Of a stretch of 64,000 bases of DNA, positions 1-13,600 are shown piece by piece; the first letter of the stretch is position 1; each line of letters begins with the position of its first letter. Position numbers and translations under genes: made by a program. The notes beneath the pieces are model-generated. The model was not told the origin of the DNA, made no database searches, and worked only from the letters and a program-made list of their open reading frames with translations. This DNA comes from Ampelomyces quisqualis (Eukaryota > Ascomycota > Dothideomycetes > Pleosporales > Phaeosphaeriaceae). The stretch is taken from positions 2,624,156-2,688,155 of the forward strand of contig JAGTXZ010000019.1 in NCBI GenBank assembly GCA_018398575.1, written 5' to 3'.

Positions 1-429
1 AGCCTTTAGGTTCTTTTTACTAATATTATTGTTACTTGTTAATAAGCCTATAAAATAACTAAATAAATATATAAAGTATAGGAGCAATTGTAAAAGTCTT
101 TTCTAATTTTCTTTTTAATTATTTTTTATATACAGGCTCTGCTAAAAGTCTTTTCTAGTTCTCTCTAGAATAGATTTTATTACAGTATAGTTTACCTTAC
201 TATTAGAGCGCGTAATAATGTGTTATAGTAATAATAGGCGTCTCTTAACTTGTATATAGCTTTGCTTCTACCTCTGTTTTTTATCTGTTGCAAAGAATCT
301 ACTAAATCTTTTTACCTAGGCTATAAATTATAACTGTAGAACAACTATATGTACGTTCTTTAAGTATATAAACTCTTATTTACGTTTAGTTCTAGAGCGC
401 AGGTTTTCAAATATTGCTAAAAAAATTAG

Positions 430-3400
430 TACTATTTACGTAATTTATTAGTTCTATTAAATTTTAGTATACTCTAAAAAATACTACCTAACAGTAAACT
501 TCTTTTAATTGTAACACTAACTCTTGTACTCTATTACTATTAAATGCTACTAAAATTACCTAGTAAGCCTAGTTGCCTACCTCTAAATCTTACTACTAAA
601 GAAAAGGCTGCATAACAACAGCGCTAGAATATTAATTCTATGCGCTAGGGTTAGAATTGCAAGAAAGTAGAGGCTATAGGCCTACTAGTTAAACTAGGTC
701 TGCAAAAAGGTTTTCTTTTAAAATATATATATTAGAAATGTGTACCTAACGTTTGCTTAAAACAGAAACTAAATAGTACTTACTAGCGCAATATAAAGGT
801 AATACACTTACTGCACTGCTTTAGTGCAGGTCTTTAACGCCTTCTACTGCACCTACTAGCATTAACCTACTACGTACTAATTTAAGCTCTGCTCTAACTT
901 GCACCTGTATAGAGCATCCTTAACCTAATTAGCTGTTATCTAATCTAGCTACACTAAACAATGTTGCAAAAAACCTAGAAACTGTAGCATTAACGTAACT
1001 GTACTATACCTTCTAGAAAATTTTCTCTAAGTTACTTCTTTATAATACTAATACAAAAGAAGATACTAATTTATTCTACGCTAACTTACCTATTGCCTGC
1101 CTAACATACTTACCTAATTGTAATAATAACCTTAGCACGCTTCTTACACAATTTAAACACCTAAACACTAGTTAGTTTTCTAGCTCTATCTGCAAAGACT
1201 TTTACTAATAGCCTACGTAGTAGAATTTTGTAAAAGAGTACTGCAGCGTACTACTAGTCTGTTTTTATCCTTAGTCTCTACCTATAGTCTTTTTTTAGCT
1301 ACTCTACTAACAAACATTAGTACTCTTACTAGGCCCTAGTTTATCCTTATTAGTAATTAACCTACCTATATTAAGTAATTTATTCTCTCTTTACACTCTA
1401 CTTCTAATATACGTTTATTATAAGGATTATTAGCTATTGTTATATACCTTACATAAAATCCTATCTTCTAGCCTTTCTCTAAACTACTCTGCGTTATAGT
1501 TACCTAGCACTAATAATCTAGTCTTGCCTAAGAACAAAAACACTATCTATAACTAAAGTAAGGACAATTTATTATACTAGAATAAAGCAATTAGGGCTAT
1601 TGCTGCAAGTCTTAACCCTGTATATAAATGTAACAACTCTACAACTATAGGCTATACTTTACAAAAGGTTATGTATATAATTATAGAAAAGCTTTGCAAC
1701 TCTCTTGTTGTAAAGATTTACCCTAACGCCCTACTATTACTATTCTACTATCTTTCTGTATATAAACAAGGGCAATCTTAGTTAGATTAGCATACTCTTC
1801 TTACTAGCTATAGGCTTAATCCTACTAACTCTAAAAACCTACTATCTCTTAATTTTAACGCGTTAGAGCAGATATATCTTTACAAAGCGTTAATGTCCTA
1901 TAATAATATTAGGTTTAAGTATAATATTAACAGTGTTATATTCTATCCCTCTAGTCTAGGTGTATTTAAAACTAACATAGATTAGTCCTTTAGACTAAAT
2001 TTTGTTTAGTTATACTAATAGAACTAGTATATCTGCTTTCTTAGTATAGATATGTTAAAGGACAAATATCTACTAGCGTGTACTAAAAAGAGATAGAAGT
2101 ACTATATATTTTTTAGCAAGATACTATATTAGTATACTAACTAATATAGTTATATTATGCGCTCTTAGTTACAATATCTTAATAATAATGCTTTGCGCAT
2201 ATAGACTAATACTATTGTTTTACTAGCGCTCTAAGTAGTATATAGCCCTAGGCGTTATTACTATTACTCTAGCTCCTTCTGTAAAATCTAAACTAAAGTA
2301 AATATAAAAAGTAAGATACTACTTAACTCTACTATAAATACTTATATTAACACTACATTGCTTATCTTATATAATATCTTTTATACTTTTTAGAAGCACA
2401 TTTGCGCTCTTGCTACCTACGTAGATAGTATACACCTGCCTGTAGATATATTTGTAAAACTACGCCTAGTTATCTTAAACTATAATCTAAAACTATCTAG
2501 TATTAGTAAAGGGTTATTCTCTTCTGTTTAAGATTGTTTTAAGGACAACGTGCAGCTACGTTAGTAGTTAGAATTCTTAAATTATAAATATTTCTAGGTT
2601 AACCTTAGAGTTAAATAGTATATATTATCTTTTAGTTACTTAACGCTCCTCTACTGTGTAAGCTGTAACCTTTAATAGGCCAAATGCTTCTAAGACCTGC
2701 ACACCTAGTCTAAAGACTTAATTATAGTTAATACCTTTCTCTAGGCAGGTACGTAGGCTAGGTTAATATTTGTTAATATATCTCTTTTAAACTGTCTTTG
2801 TTGCAGTAGTATTAGCCTTTGTAAAGGATACAACATTATTAAAGAATAGTATGCTACCTAGATAAAGAGATTAGGCCTATAGCAAGATCTCCTTCTAGAG
2901 GAGTATAGTTACACTAAAGAGTACATATTCTGCTAGGCTTTAAAAAAATTAAGTAAAGGGTTATCTAACCTTTAACTTAGTTGTGCTATGCTAGACTAAC
3001 ACCTTGTTAACGTTAACGCCTAAGTCTATGCGCCTCTTGTAAACAACAAAAGGTAGTTTAGTAAGAGATAAGAAATACAACTGCGTTACAACTTGTTTAT
3101 ATCTCTACTATTCTTACTATAACCTTCTATTTAGTCCTGTAGTCTTTTGCTAACTGCGCATTTAAACGTATAGTGTCTACTAATAAAAGAAGTTAATAGT
3201 TTTTGCGTTGCTAAAGTTAATAGATAGTTAATAATACTTAAAATAATAGGCGCCTCTACTTGTGCCTATTCAAGTACTAGTAAAACTATTCTACTGTTGT
3301 ATTAAGAACTTAACAGCTTAATAGCTACTACTATAGTACGCTTAATGCAGATATTAGTTAGGTGTCTTAACCTAGCTAAATTCCTGTCTATATAGTTAGG

Positions 3401-5300
3401 TTAACGCTAGGTAAAGAGTTGCTTTATAAATAGTTTTAGCTAAAATACTCTACTAGAGGAGCAGTTATAGCAACGCTGCTAAGGTCTTGATATAAAGTAG
3501 ATAGTAGAGCAGTATAAGATAATATAGATCCTAATTAAACTTAGTATATAGGACTTAGTACTACCTATCTTTTAACATAGACGCTTTCTACACCTTAATA
3601 TTAACGTAAACAAAATCTAAGTAATATTAGGCGTTACTATTGCAGCGTCTGATCTAATAACTAAGGAAGGAAAGATCTGCAAATTTACCTGTTTCTAATT
3701 ATATAGTTCTATTGTAAACTACTTAGTAGACGCCTCTGCTATAAAAGGCCTATATACTATTCTGTCTCAAATATGTGTACAATTATATAATCTGTTTGTA
3801 TAGAGTAAAATATACAGTAGGTAAGCATAATAAGCAAGTAGTATTAACGCCTCTATAGTAACGCTAGATGTACAGATACAGCGTTTGCTAAACGCAAAAT
3901 TAGGCCTAGAGGTTATGTTATTTAACTAGTTAGACAACTACCTTAGCAACTGCAAAGCTAACATTATTAACAAATTTAATATAGTATATACTAAGAAAAA
4001 ATCAACTTTAACACGCTACCTATTATAGGCTATAAACACTTAGGCTAGCAGAGTCTTACCTCTTTTCTACTCCTCTATAAAATAGCTAAATTAAGCAAAA
4101 AAGGCACTGTTTGTTCTAAAGACAAAAGAAATAGTATTGTTAGTAGTAGAGGCCTGCACATTTGCTAACAAAGACGCAGTCTAGTACGTAAAATAGTTTT
4201 CCTACACTCTCTACTACGTTGTCCTATAGTTTCTCTAAGTAATCCTCTACTACAACTATAATAAGGGTATTACTATTACTAAGACCTTAAAACACAATTC
4301 TATCCTTACTTAACACTAGTAAAAAGAGCTAGGGCCTTTAGTAAGGACAAAGTAGATGTTTTCTTATTATAATAACGTAGACATAATAAGGTATTATATC
4401 TAAAGCAGTATTCTGCGCGCTACATCTTTACCTAAGCTAGAATAGACTAATATAGCTTTAAGGTAGATAATATACACTAAATTAGATAAGAAAATATTAA
4501 AGTCTATAGATATAACAAACTATCTACCTAAACAAATAGTATATAGAAGCTTTGTAATTAGAGGTCTAGACTAACTAGATACTCTAATATAGTTCTTAGA
4601 CAAGGTAAACAAGTAGGTCCTCTAGAAATCTAAAGCTACTAATGCTGTTAGCAACAATCCAGATCTTACAGAATAGCTGCTGTGCCTAGATCTAACTATC
4701 TATTAGCTCCTATAGGCGCCTAAATTATTATACTTTAGCCTATTACCTAAAGACTTTTTCTATCTATCTAGTTACTCTAGCGCGTTGTTCTATATCAGGT
4801 ACTATAGCCTAGGTAGTAAAGTCTTTTAGCAACGCTCTATTAACCTATTATTATAGAGAATTCTTTTATATGTGCCTACACCTTTACTACTAAGACTACT
4901 AGTAGATTAAAAAACCTAGATCTTTCTCTACCTATACTCTGCTACAAGACACTCTGTCTAGGTACCTTAAGCTTGTAAATTGCTTTTTTTGTTTATATAC
5001 GTAGTTGCAACGCTAAGACATACTTTACCTATTTCTAATACTAAGACACGCTAACCTGTTTTAGTGCTTCTCTTACTATAAAAAGCTACTTATACTAATC
5101 TGTCTCTTACTTATTTCTTTATGTAATCTCTCTATTACTTATGTTTCTATTACCCTAGCGTCTTTTACCTTTCTGCTGTTTCTGTTAAGTATAAGACAGG
5201 TAATATTAGAGTAACTAGTAGTCTTAGCATACAAACGCTCTTTGTATATTTACCTCTACCTCTTCTACTCTCTTTCTCCTACACTCTACTCTCTTTTTAT
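430..5300 (+). pseudogene. Unrecognised decayed plus-strand coding region
   Basis: Reading the plus strand and passing through TAG/TAA codons gives long protein-like stretches, best around 2.4-5.0 kb. One segment near 3640 reads LGVTIAASDLITKEGK. Nearly all interruptions are TAG or TAA where Gln (CAG/CAA) is the simplest ancestor, which is the pattern expected of RIP-like C->T change. The start and end of the ancestral gene cannot be fixed and more than one gene may be present. I do not recognise the family and see no helicase motif or RGTE module. It could be the 5' part of another large TLH-type gene or an unrelated repeat. The first ~430 bases show nothing I can name. Confidence 0.45.
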
Positions 5301-5639
5301 AGTCTACAATCTTTACTTAACTATTACTTCTATGTCTTCTACTACTACTAGGCTACTTACTAGCGCGCAGTTGTTTTTTATAGGCTTAACGCTATAGCAG
5401 TAGCTTAGTTATAGTTATTTGCAATATTACGTGCAACATAACGCACTTACTTGTTTTTGAAAACTACTATAATAGCAACTACTCTGTAGAAAGATAATTC
5501 TAGACCTACTACTATGTTGTCCTTACAAATTTATACGTTACATCTATACGCGTTTAACGTTGTTTCTACTGCTTTCTTAACTGTATAAAGTAATTCTGCC
5601 TATATTAAATTGCAATCTAAAACTAATAAATTCTATTTA

Positions 5640-7400
5640 ATTAAAGATGTTAGAGCTAATGCTATTCTATACTAACAGTAATATTACTGCAAGCGCAGAC
5701 GCGCTAGCAGAATTGTTAAGGGTAACTTCTCTTTAACCTGCGCCCCCCCCTACTAACGCTTGCATAGCTCTTAGTAAAAAGCCTTTTACTAAGGCTCTCT
5801 CTCTCTTAATTAATACTAATGCTAAACTAGATAGTTTATTAGATAGCAATTCTAGGAATAACTAGTTAAACTAACTTAATTTATTTAACAAAGAGGCATT
5901 TAAGACTGCTAACTATTTAATAGTTAAGAGAGATGCATTAGAATATAGTTAAATTTTAAATCCTGCTATAGGTAAAGCTAATACAAAGTTAGGCCCTTTA
6001 ACTAAGAACAAAGGCTAACTAGCAAGAGTACTCTATATTAGTATTAAATAACTAGAAGAATTTCTTGTTAATAATAAAAAGTTTTCTAATATCTAGCGTG
6101 CCTACTTAAAGCGCACCAAAGATAAGACCTTAATATCTGCAAATAAGACTACTATTAGCAAACGCTCTGTTGCTATAAAGGCGCTACTAGATATTTACAG
6201 AAGCAACCTATAGAAGTTTAAACATACAAATACTAAAGAGCTAAGAAACTTTATACCTAATAAATAGACTGTATACAAAGCTATATAATGCGCAATTACT
6301 CTAAGACAATTGCGTCTAATAGAAACGTTTTGTGCGCTAATTAACTTAGAGAATTTCTAGCTCTAGAGGTATATTCTTTAGCAGCATATTAAGTTACTTA
6401 CAATGCTTTTAAAACTTAGACTAGAATAGTACAGCATTCTTAAAGCTAGATATTAAAAGCGCAACTAGTAACGTGTTTAAGCCTCTATTACTGCGTAACC
6501 TAGAACTAGAGAAGTAGAAAAGGCCTTAATAGAAAAGTCTTTTAATAGGTCTCTAAGTAAAGAGACAGATACTAAGCTATTGCTATCTATAGTTGCTGCT
6601 GCTAAGTAAGCAGAATTATACAAAGCTTACTATAAGCAAGATAACATAGAAATAGAGAAATTGTGCTAGAAGAAGGCTCTTTAGCGCGCAGTAGCTATTA
6701 GTCCTAAGGACTCTAAGAAACTTATATCTAATATATTATCTAACCAGATTTATAAGGCACTTAAAGCTAACTGCTAGGCACTAGAAAAAGACTAGGAAGT
6801 TGTTTTACAAGTAATAAAAGATGCTAACGCTGCATAAATGCAAGCTACTGTAATACACGCTAACGTTTTTGTAATACAAAACCTATTTAATTAGCAAGCC
6901 TAAAATCTATATATTATACTTATTTATATAATGCGCTAGTATCTAGAACGTTTCTTCTCTAAGTTTAAGTACGTAGACGTTAAGGACTACCTGCTTAATA
7001 TTAAGAAAGAGATTAACTAGGTGCTAAAGGCTAAGAATACTACTATTATAGCTATAGCGTAGCTTGTTAATAAAGGTGCCTTAGTATTACTAAAAGTAAA
7101 GAAGAAGAGAAAGAGTGCTAACGCTATTCTGTTATCTGTTGCAAACGCTGCTGTTATTAAAAGGCAAGAGCAAGAAGCTGTTACAGCACTAGCTCTACCT
7201 AAGAAGATAGTAAAGGCTATATAATAGACTAGCACGCAGGCCTAAGAGTAAACAGCTTAGGCTAAAGCAGAATAGCTTATAGTAGATATTAACGTAGCAA
7301 TAAATCTTAACGTGCCTATACTATCTAATAACCTTAAGTGTGCAAAAGCTCTCTTACAAGAGTTATTATCTAGAACTTTCTTCTAATATAACAATCTAAA
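5640..7400 (+). pseudogene. Decayed Lys/Ala-rich coiled-coil-like frame
   Basis: The plus-strand frame is interrupted mainly by TAG/TAA at likely ancestral Gln codons. Read through, it gives a charged, helical-looking protein rich in Lys, Ala, Leu and Glu, with segments such as ELRNFIPNK near 6240 and KVKKKRKSANAILLSVAN near 7095. No catalytic motif is visible and the family is not recognised. It ends just before the start of the tandem duplication at 7480. A short minus-strand frame at 7017-7235 lies opposite and looks like a shadow. Limits are approximate. Confidence 0.4.
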
Positions 7401-7573
7401 AGAGTTACTCTTACATTACATAATTACTAACATTAGATATATGCGTATACTATATTAGGCTGTTAACATTATACTTCTACTGTACGTAGTACAGCCTGTT
7501 CTAGCTTAAAAATAGATTATTTCTAGTTAGTGCGTTGTAGCTAAACCTAAAATAGACTGTTGCGTACAACCAG

Positions 7574-8352
7574 GAAATAGATTTTAGCTGTTACAGCAGG
7601 AAATAGATTTTGGCTGTTATAGTAGAAAATAGACTTTGGCTGTTACAGCAGGAAATAGACTTTGGCTGTTGCAGTAGAAAATAGACTTTAGCTGTTGTAG
7701 CAGGAAATAGACTTTAGCTGTTGTAGCAGGAAATAGACTTTGGCTGTTATAGCAGAAAATAGACTTTGGCTATTATAGTAGAAAATAGACTTTGGCTGTT
7801 GCAGCAGAAAATAGATTTTAGCTGTTGTAGCAGGAAATAGACTTTAGCTGTTGCAGCAGGAAATAGATTTTAGCTATTGCAGCAGAAAATAGATTTTGGC
7901 TATTATAGCAGGAAATAGATTTTAGCTATTGCAGTAGGAAATAGATTTTAACTATTGTAGCAGGAAATAGACTTTGGCTATTACAGCAGGAAATAGACTT
8001 TAGCTGTTGCAGTAGGAAATGGATTTTAGCTATTGTAGTAGGAAATAGACTTTAGCTATTATAGCAGGAAATAGACTTTAGCTATTGCAGCAGGAAATAG
8101 ACTTTAGCTGTTACAGCAGAAAATAGACTTTGGCTGTTACAGCAGGAAATAGATTTTGGCTATTATAGCAGAAAATAGATTTTGGCTATTGCAGCAGAAA
8201 ATAGATTTTGGCTGTTATAGCAGGAAATAGATTTTGGCTGTTGCAGTAGGAAATAGATTTTGGCTATTGTAGCAGAAAATAGATTTTGGCTGTTGTAGCA
8301 GAAAATAGATTTTAGCTGTTACAGCAGAAAATAGACTTTAGCTGTTATAGCA
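7574..8352. repeat. 26-bp minisatellite, copy A (~30 units)
   Basis: About 30 head-to-tail units with core TAGACTTTGGCTGTTGCAGC. Units differ mostly by C/T and G/A. The unit contains the small inverted repeat GCTG-TTG-CAGC. The period is not a multiple of three, so this is not a coding repeat. There are no unique spacers, so it is not a CRISPR array. It lies between a decayed plus-strand frame and the decayed minus-strand gene. Confidence 0.93.
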
Positions 8353-8499
8353 GGAAACAGCACTACCTTAAGGTATATATACTAACTATTTTACATTATC
8401 CTGTAATGTCCCTAGTTAGCCTACGCGCTCTAACTATAATATTAATGTAGAGTTGCCTTTTAAATCTACGTTACCTGTAGTCTTTCTTACTTAGCTACT

Positions 8500-10330
8500 T
8501 ATAGGGGTTATTACTGCTAGTAATAGCTAATGTTGCCTCTATCTAAATACCTTCTCTCTCTAGCATCTACCTGTTGCACCTGCTTTAATACCCCTTAATG
8601 TACTCGCAATACTTTACCTATTAAACAAAGATTTCTCTAACTTCTCTTTATTACTCTCTAATATAATCCTTTCTATTTGTGTATTTAGGACCTCTGAACT
8701 CTAGACTCCTCTACTCTAAGATTTGCTATCTAATACATTTACTTTACTACTACAGTTAGCTGTATAATAACTCTTGCTGTAGAGACTTACTTTTTAAACA
8801 AAGCTAACAGGCGCAATATATAAAACTTGTCTAGTTGCTCTAAAAAGAAAAACTCTAACAGAGGCTTACTTTTATCTATGCAAGCCAAGAAGAGTAGCTC
8901 TATCTTAGCTACAATTACAGGTACATCCTTGTTACACTCTATTACTATTCTTATCTACTAACGCACACGCGTTTGTGTTAATATTTATTTAATCTACGCA
9001 TTTACAATTAAACTCTTTAGCAGTAAACTAAAGATCCTAACGCTCTCTGCAAGCACTTTAATAATGTTCTATTATTTTCTTTAATCTAACAACTACCTAA
9101 AACATAGCCAAAGATTAGCATTTTGTTTCTTTGTTAGCAGATTGCTATTGTTATTCTTATATACGCACTAGAACAAATGCTCTTTTGCTAGAGTATTATA
9201 ACGTTGTCCTTTTACTCTAGTGCCTATATTAAGCTTTTGCATTTCCCTTTTTAGCGTTATATATTCCTTATACAGCGCATCTAGTTTCTATTACTGCCTT
9301 ATTTTATCTGCAATGCTGTCTACTCTTAATTTCTCTGCCTCTGCTACCTTATACTTCTATCTCTTGCGTTACAAAAGCGTTAGACTCTGCTTATCTACAG
9401 TGTTGCAATCTTAGTGCTAGGATAGAACTATCTAAGAACTTAAACTACCTCTTATAAGTAATATATTATTATTGTACGCTTGCATAGCTAGTATACTTCT
9501 TACTACTACTACCTAATAGAATAACTTGCGTCTCCTACTGCGTTAACGTTTCTAAATTCTTAAGACATTCTACTAATCCTAGAATGCCTCTATTAATCCT
9601 ACTAACAGAGCCTTACTAATTATCTAAGAAACTGTAGTAACTTCTACACTAGGTAACAATTTAGCGTACGTGTAATAACACTGCTTTTCTACTATTCTAC
9701 TAATTGTGCGCTGCGCAACTTCCTAATTCTGCTTACTTACTACTGTCTGCACAAGTGCTAGGTTTATCTTTTCTACTAGAGCCTTTTTAGCTTATTGCGT
9801 TGTCTTTTCTCTCTTCTGTCTCTTTCTACTAGTCCTAGGTCTAGCAGAGTCTGCCTTGTCTACTACTGCCAAATAGTAGACCTACACCTTATTAATGTTT
9901 TCTCCCTTACTTACTTAGTTATAAACATTAGCCTAGAGTATTAACATGCGCAGGTTGTTAAATGTTATTAATAATTTTTAGTAACGTTGTTTAGTTAGTT
10001 TGCTTGCATATCTATAGTAAGGCATTATACAGATTCTTAGTAAAAAATGCCTCTAGCAGGTTATATTTGTCTAGAACCTAGGCATATATTACTTTTTTAG
10101 TTCTATCTAAAGCGTTATCTATAGCCTGCACTGCTCTAGCCTCTACTACGTGTTAAGATACATCTTAGAGGATTAAATTTAAAGTAGACTTAACTACTAT
10201 TAAGAAATACTTAGCTTAGGAGTACTTGCTAGAATATATAGAGATAGTGTGTATTAGCTAGGTAGCAATATACTCTTGTCCCTTGCTTACTAAGCCCCCT
10301 TTAAAAAAAACCTACTTTAACTAAAATAGG
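8500..10330 (-). pseudogene. Decayed minus-strand neighbour of TLH copy A
   Basis: Read on the minus strand through TAG/TAA codons, this region gives coherent protein. A stretch near 9750 reads ALVEKINLALVQTVVSK, and farther on, near 9250, a heptad-like coiled coil reads LDALYKEYITLKREMQKL. A basic stretch near 9820 reads RKRQKREK. The minus reading is more protein-like than the hydrophobic plus-strand frame at 9220-9414, which I treat as its shadow. It is transcribed away from TLH copy A. The family is not recognised and the limits are approximate. Confidence 0.45.
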
Positions 10331-10689
10331 CTAGATTTAAACACTTTTCTCTTAACAAAATTGTCTTATAGTTACTACGCTATAGAAGCGCAAAAAACCT
10401 TTTTTTCTTTACAAAACTATTCTATTATGTGCAAAGCAGCGCTATGTCTGTCTATACCTATATTTACTTGCATTCTCTTTCTAGCTATAGTATTGTTATT
10501 TGCTTTTATTATTAATATTACCTTAATTCTACTAGTGTCTAGTAACACTTTAATTCTAAACACGCTAATTACACTACTGTTAAGGAAAGAAAAGCTTTTT
10601 AAGCCTTTGTTAACACCTAGCGCAAGTATCTCTATGTTTAGCTAGCCTATCTGTATATTCTAAGCAAACCTATCCTAGCTATTTCTAGT

Positions 10690-13600
10690 CTTAAAATCTA
10701 TTAGAATTTACTAAAGTGTAAGCAATGCAGCACTATTTACACTAGCAAAACTGCAATTAAGAATATAAAGACCTACTTCTATGCTAAATATAAGCTATTT
10801 ACTCCTGCTATATTAAGCAACAAACAACAACTAGAGTAGTAGAGTAAATAGTAGCAAGTAGTGTGCAGTTAGCAGTTCTTTATAAGGGAGTTATAACCTG
10901 CAACTACTTATATTACTAGATATTTTAAGGTTGTTAAAGAAACTACGCCTGTTTACATAGAGGAGGCAGTTGTAGAAGAAGACCTAATACCTAATAAAAC
11001 TAATTCTGTTACCTCTAACCTATAGAATATTATTAACCTTGTGTTAATACAACTTGCTACTTTAGAGGCGCAGTTTCTTGCAGCAGAAACAAGAGTTAGA
11101 GAGAAACAATAGCGCGTAAACGCTGTTGTACCAACTATCTCTAACTAATAAACCTACTTATATCTAGAACATACGTAGTTCTAGCGCTGCGTAGTAGATA
11201 TAAAATAGGAAACTGTTTGCAAATACATAAAACCAGGACGCTCTACCTAACTATAGTACTTGGCTAACATAGTAAAAAGTACAATATTAGTATACTAATA
11301 TTGTATTTTCCTAATGTTTTGCTAGGCCTAGATTTAGGTTATGCAGGAGCACCTACAGTATATTCCTGTTATACTCTTGCTACTCTACTAGAGATTTAAT
11401 AATTACTATAGTAGCACAATTGTTGTAATTTTTATATTCTTCTATAACGTATTTAATAACGTTGTTCCTTAGCTACCTACTCTTAACGTAACTAAGTACT
11501 AGTTATGCACTTAGAGGCCTATCTAGGCCTACTTAGACAGCCTCTACCCTAAGTATTCTAAAGTAGAGACAAAATACAAGAGGAGTAAACTAGACATGTT
11601 AGAAGGCCTGTGTTACAATTTCTAGATAGCGCTTTTAGAGTAGACTGCACTATAACGCGATTTTAACCTAGCTATAGTTACTTCTCTTGCGTTCCTTGCT
11701 GTTAATACCTAAGACAAGAGATTCTGCAAAGTATATAATTTTGTAACTAACTACTCTACTGTTAAAAAACATGCAAAGTTTGCAGCCTGCTATAAACTAT
11801 ACCTTAAAGAACTAGCTAGTATAGTAGTTAAAACACTAAGTACTGTTGTATAAAAAGAACAGGATCTGTAACTATTTAAAGTAGACTAGATTATTTAGAA
11901 ACAGAAAAGAGCTAAGATATAGCACTTTGTGTTAAAGACTAATGCTACTACTAGTAGTAACGCATTTAAGTTGTAGGTTCTCTAATACATAACGTCTAAA
12001 TATTCTACTATAATAAACTAGGTTATTACTACTTTGCATTACATTACCTAATTCTAGTATAGTAAGACGTTAGATGCCTTTGTTTAATAGAATAGTTTAA
12101 TAGTAACTATCTGTTATATTACAACATCCTTTAAACACTTTGTTAGCATAGTCTAGGGTTTCTACTACTGCGCAGAATCCCTAGTTACAAAGTTAACGTT
12201 TGTTACTAAGACAAGTAACCTACCTTCTATCTTATAGAATGCTGTTCTATGCAACTCTAGTAACAGCACAATTAGTTATAATCTATTCTCTTCTACATAT
12301 AAAAGCCTTAGCTATAGATCTACTTTTGTGCAGTAATAAGGGTTTATTGCCTCTTAAGACAACACTTATAAGAATTTGCGCATTAATAATTTAGATAACT
12401 TCTACTAAATTAAGAGGTACAGTGCGCGCGTAGATAACTTCTTTTAACTATTATTTTTGCTTATTTACTTTACAAGTAGATAACTAGCCTACTTAACAGA
12501 ATTATTAAGCGTCTAGCTACAGAACTCTATATCTAATAGGAACTAAAACTTATTTATGTTCTAAAGACTTATAGCAGTTGTACTCTAGTACTACAAAGGC
12601 TATAACTGCAATAAATCTCTTAAGATAGCGTATTGTTTTCTGCCTTGCAAGATAGGCACTCTTGTTGTAAGGTATATATAGCTTATCTAACTCTTCTATT
12701 AAACTATTACTACTTAATCTACAGATACTGTACCTACATCTTACTACTACTAAGCACATAGCGCTTTCTTGTAGCCTAACAAGTCTAGTTGTTAATACGC
12801 AACCTTATCTTACGTTACTACTGCTATAAAGAAGGCTATATTGCAGTATCTTAGCACAAAAGCTTCTCCTCTTATTATATATTACATACTAGTTACGTTT
12901 AGCTGTTACAAGGATAACTGTAAGGCTAAGATCTAAGTACTCTTACTAGAGGAAGTTAAGAAAGCTGCTAAAGAAGTGTACTTAGATGCAGTAGAACAAC
13001 AGGCCAATTATACTCTAAACACTAGCTATAGAATCTACGCAGCTAAGACTGCCTTAGTCTTCTACTTGCAAAACAACACTGCCTAAACCTTCTTTAAGGT
13101 TTCTATAGATTAGCACTGTAATCTAGGATTCTTGCTGCTAAAAGCGCCTAGTTAAGAAGAGTATAATAAGAAGACTGCGCTACACCCTATATTACATAGC
13201 ATTAATACTAAGATATTACTACAAGAGAACTTTAGCAGGAACGCTAATTTTAGAAGACAATAGCGCGCTATCTTAGAGCGCATCTTAGCAAGGCATTTAG
13301 TAGTTACCTATATTACTAGTACAGGCAGTAGAAAGAGCCTTACCTTTCTTCTCTCTGCTTACTGCAGTAAATATAGACAAACTATTGTTATTACACTACT
13401 AGTTGCCCTTTAAACTAATCTAACCTAGCAGTGTAAATAGCTATATCTCTTCTCCTTTGTGTTTAAAGCTTAAGTGTTTAACAAAACAGCGCGTGTCTTA
13501 TTTGCTATACTAGAACATCTTAGTTTCTCTTAAATCTATACTCTTGTTAGCTGTCTCTAAGGCTTAGGCAGACTAGAGCGCATAGTATTAGATAAGTTTT

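Noticed and set aside
7017..7235. Minus-strand 72-codon frame
   Set aside because: Opposite a Lys-rich plus-strand relic. Its hydrophobic content is the usual complement of a Lys/Ala-rich frame.
7574..8352. Possible CRISPR-like array
   Set aside because: The units are contiguous 26-bp repeats without spacers and the context is eukaryotic.
9220..9414. Hydrophobic plus-strand 64-codon frame (also at 18321-18515)
   Set aside because: The opposite strand reads as a coherent coiled-coil protein over a much longer span, so this is its shadow.
10361..10645. Hydrophobic plus-strand frame of 94 codons (counterpart at 19530-19748)
   Set aside because: Leu/Ile-rich text typical of AT-rich DNA, not in continuity with the TLH relic frame. 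No support for a membrane protein.
12550..12759. Minus-strand 69-codon frame in copy A
   Set aside because: It lies opposite the YR-like module of the TLH relic, which is recognisable on the plus strand.
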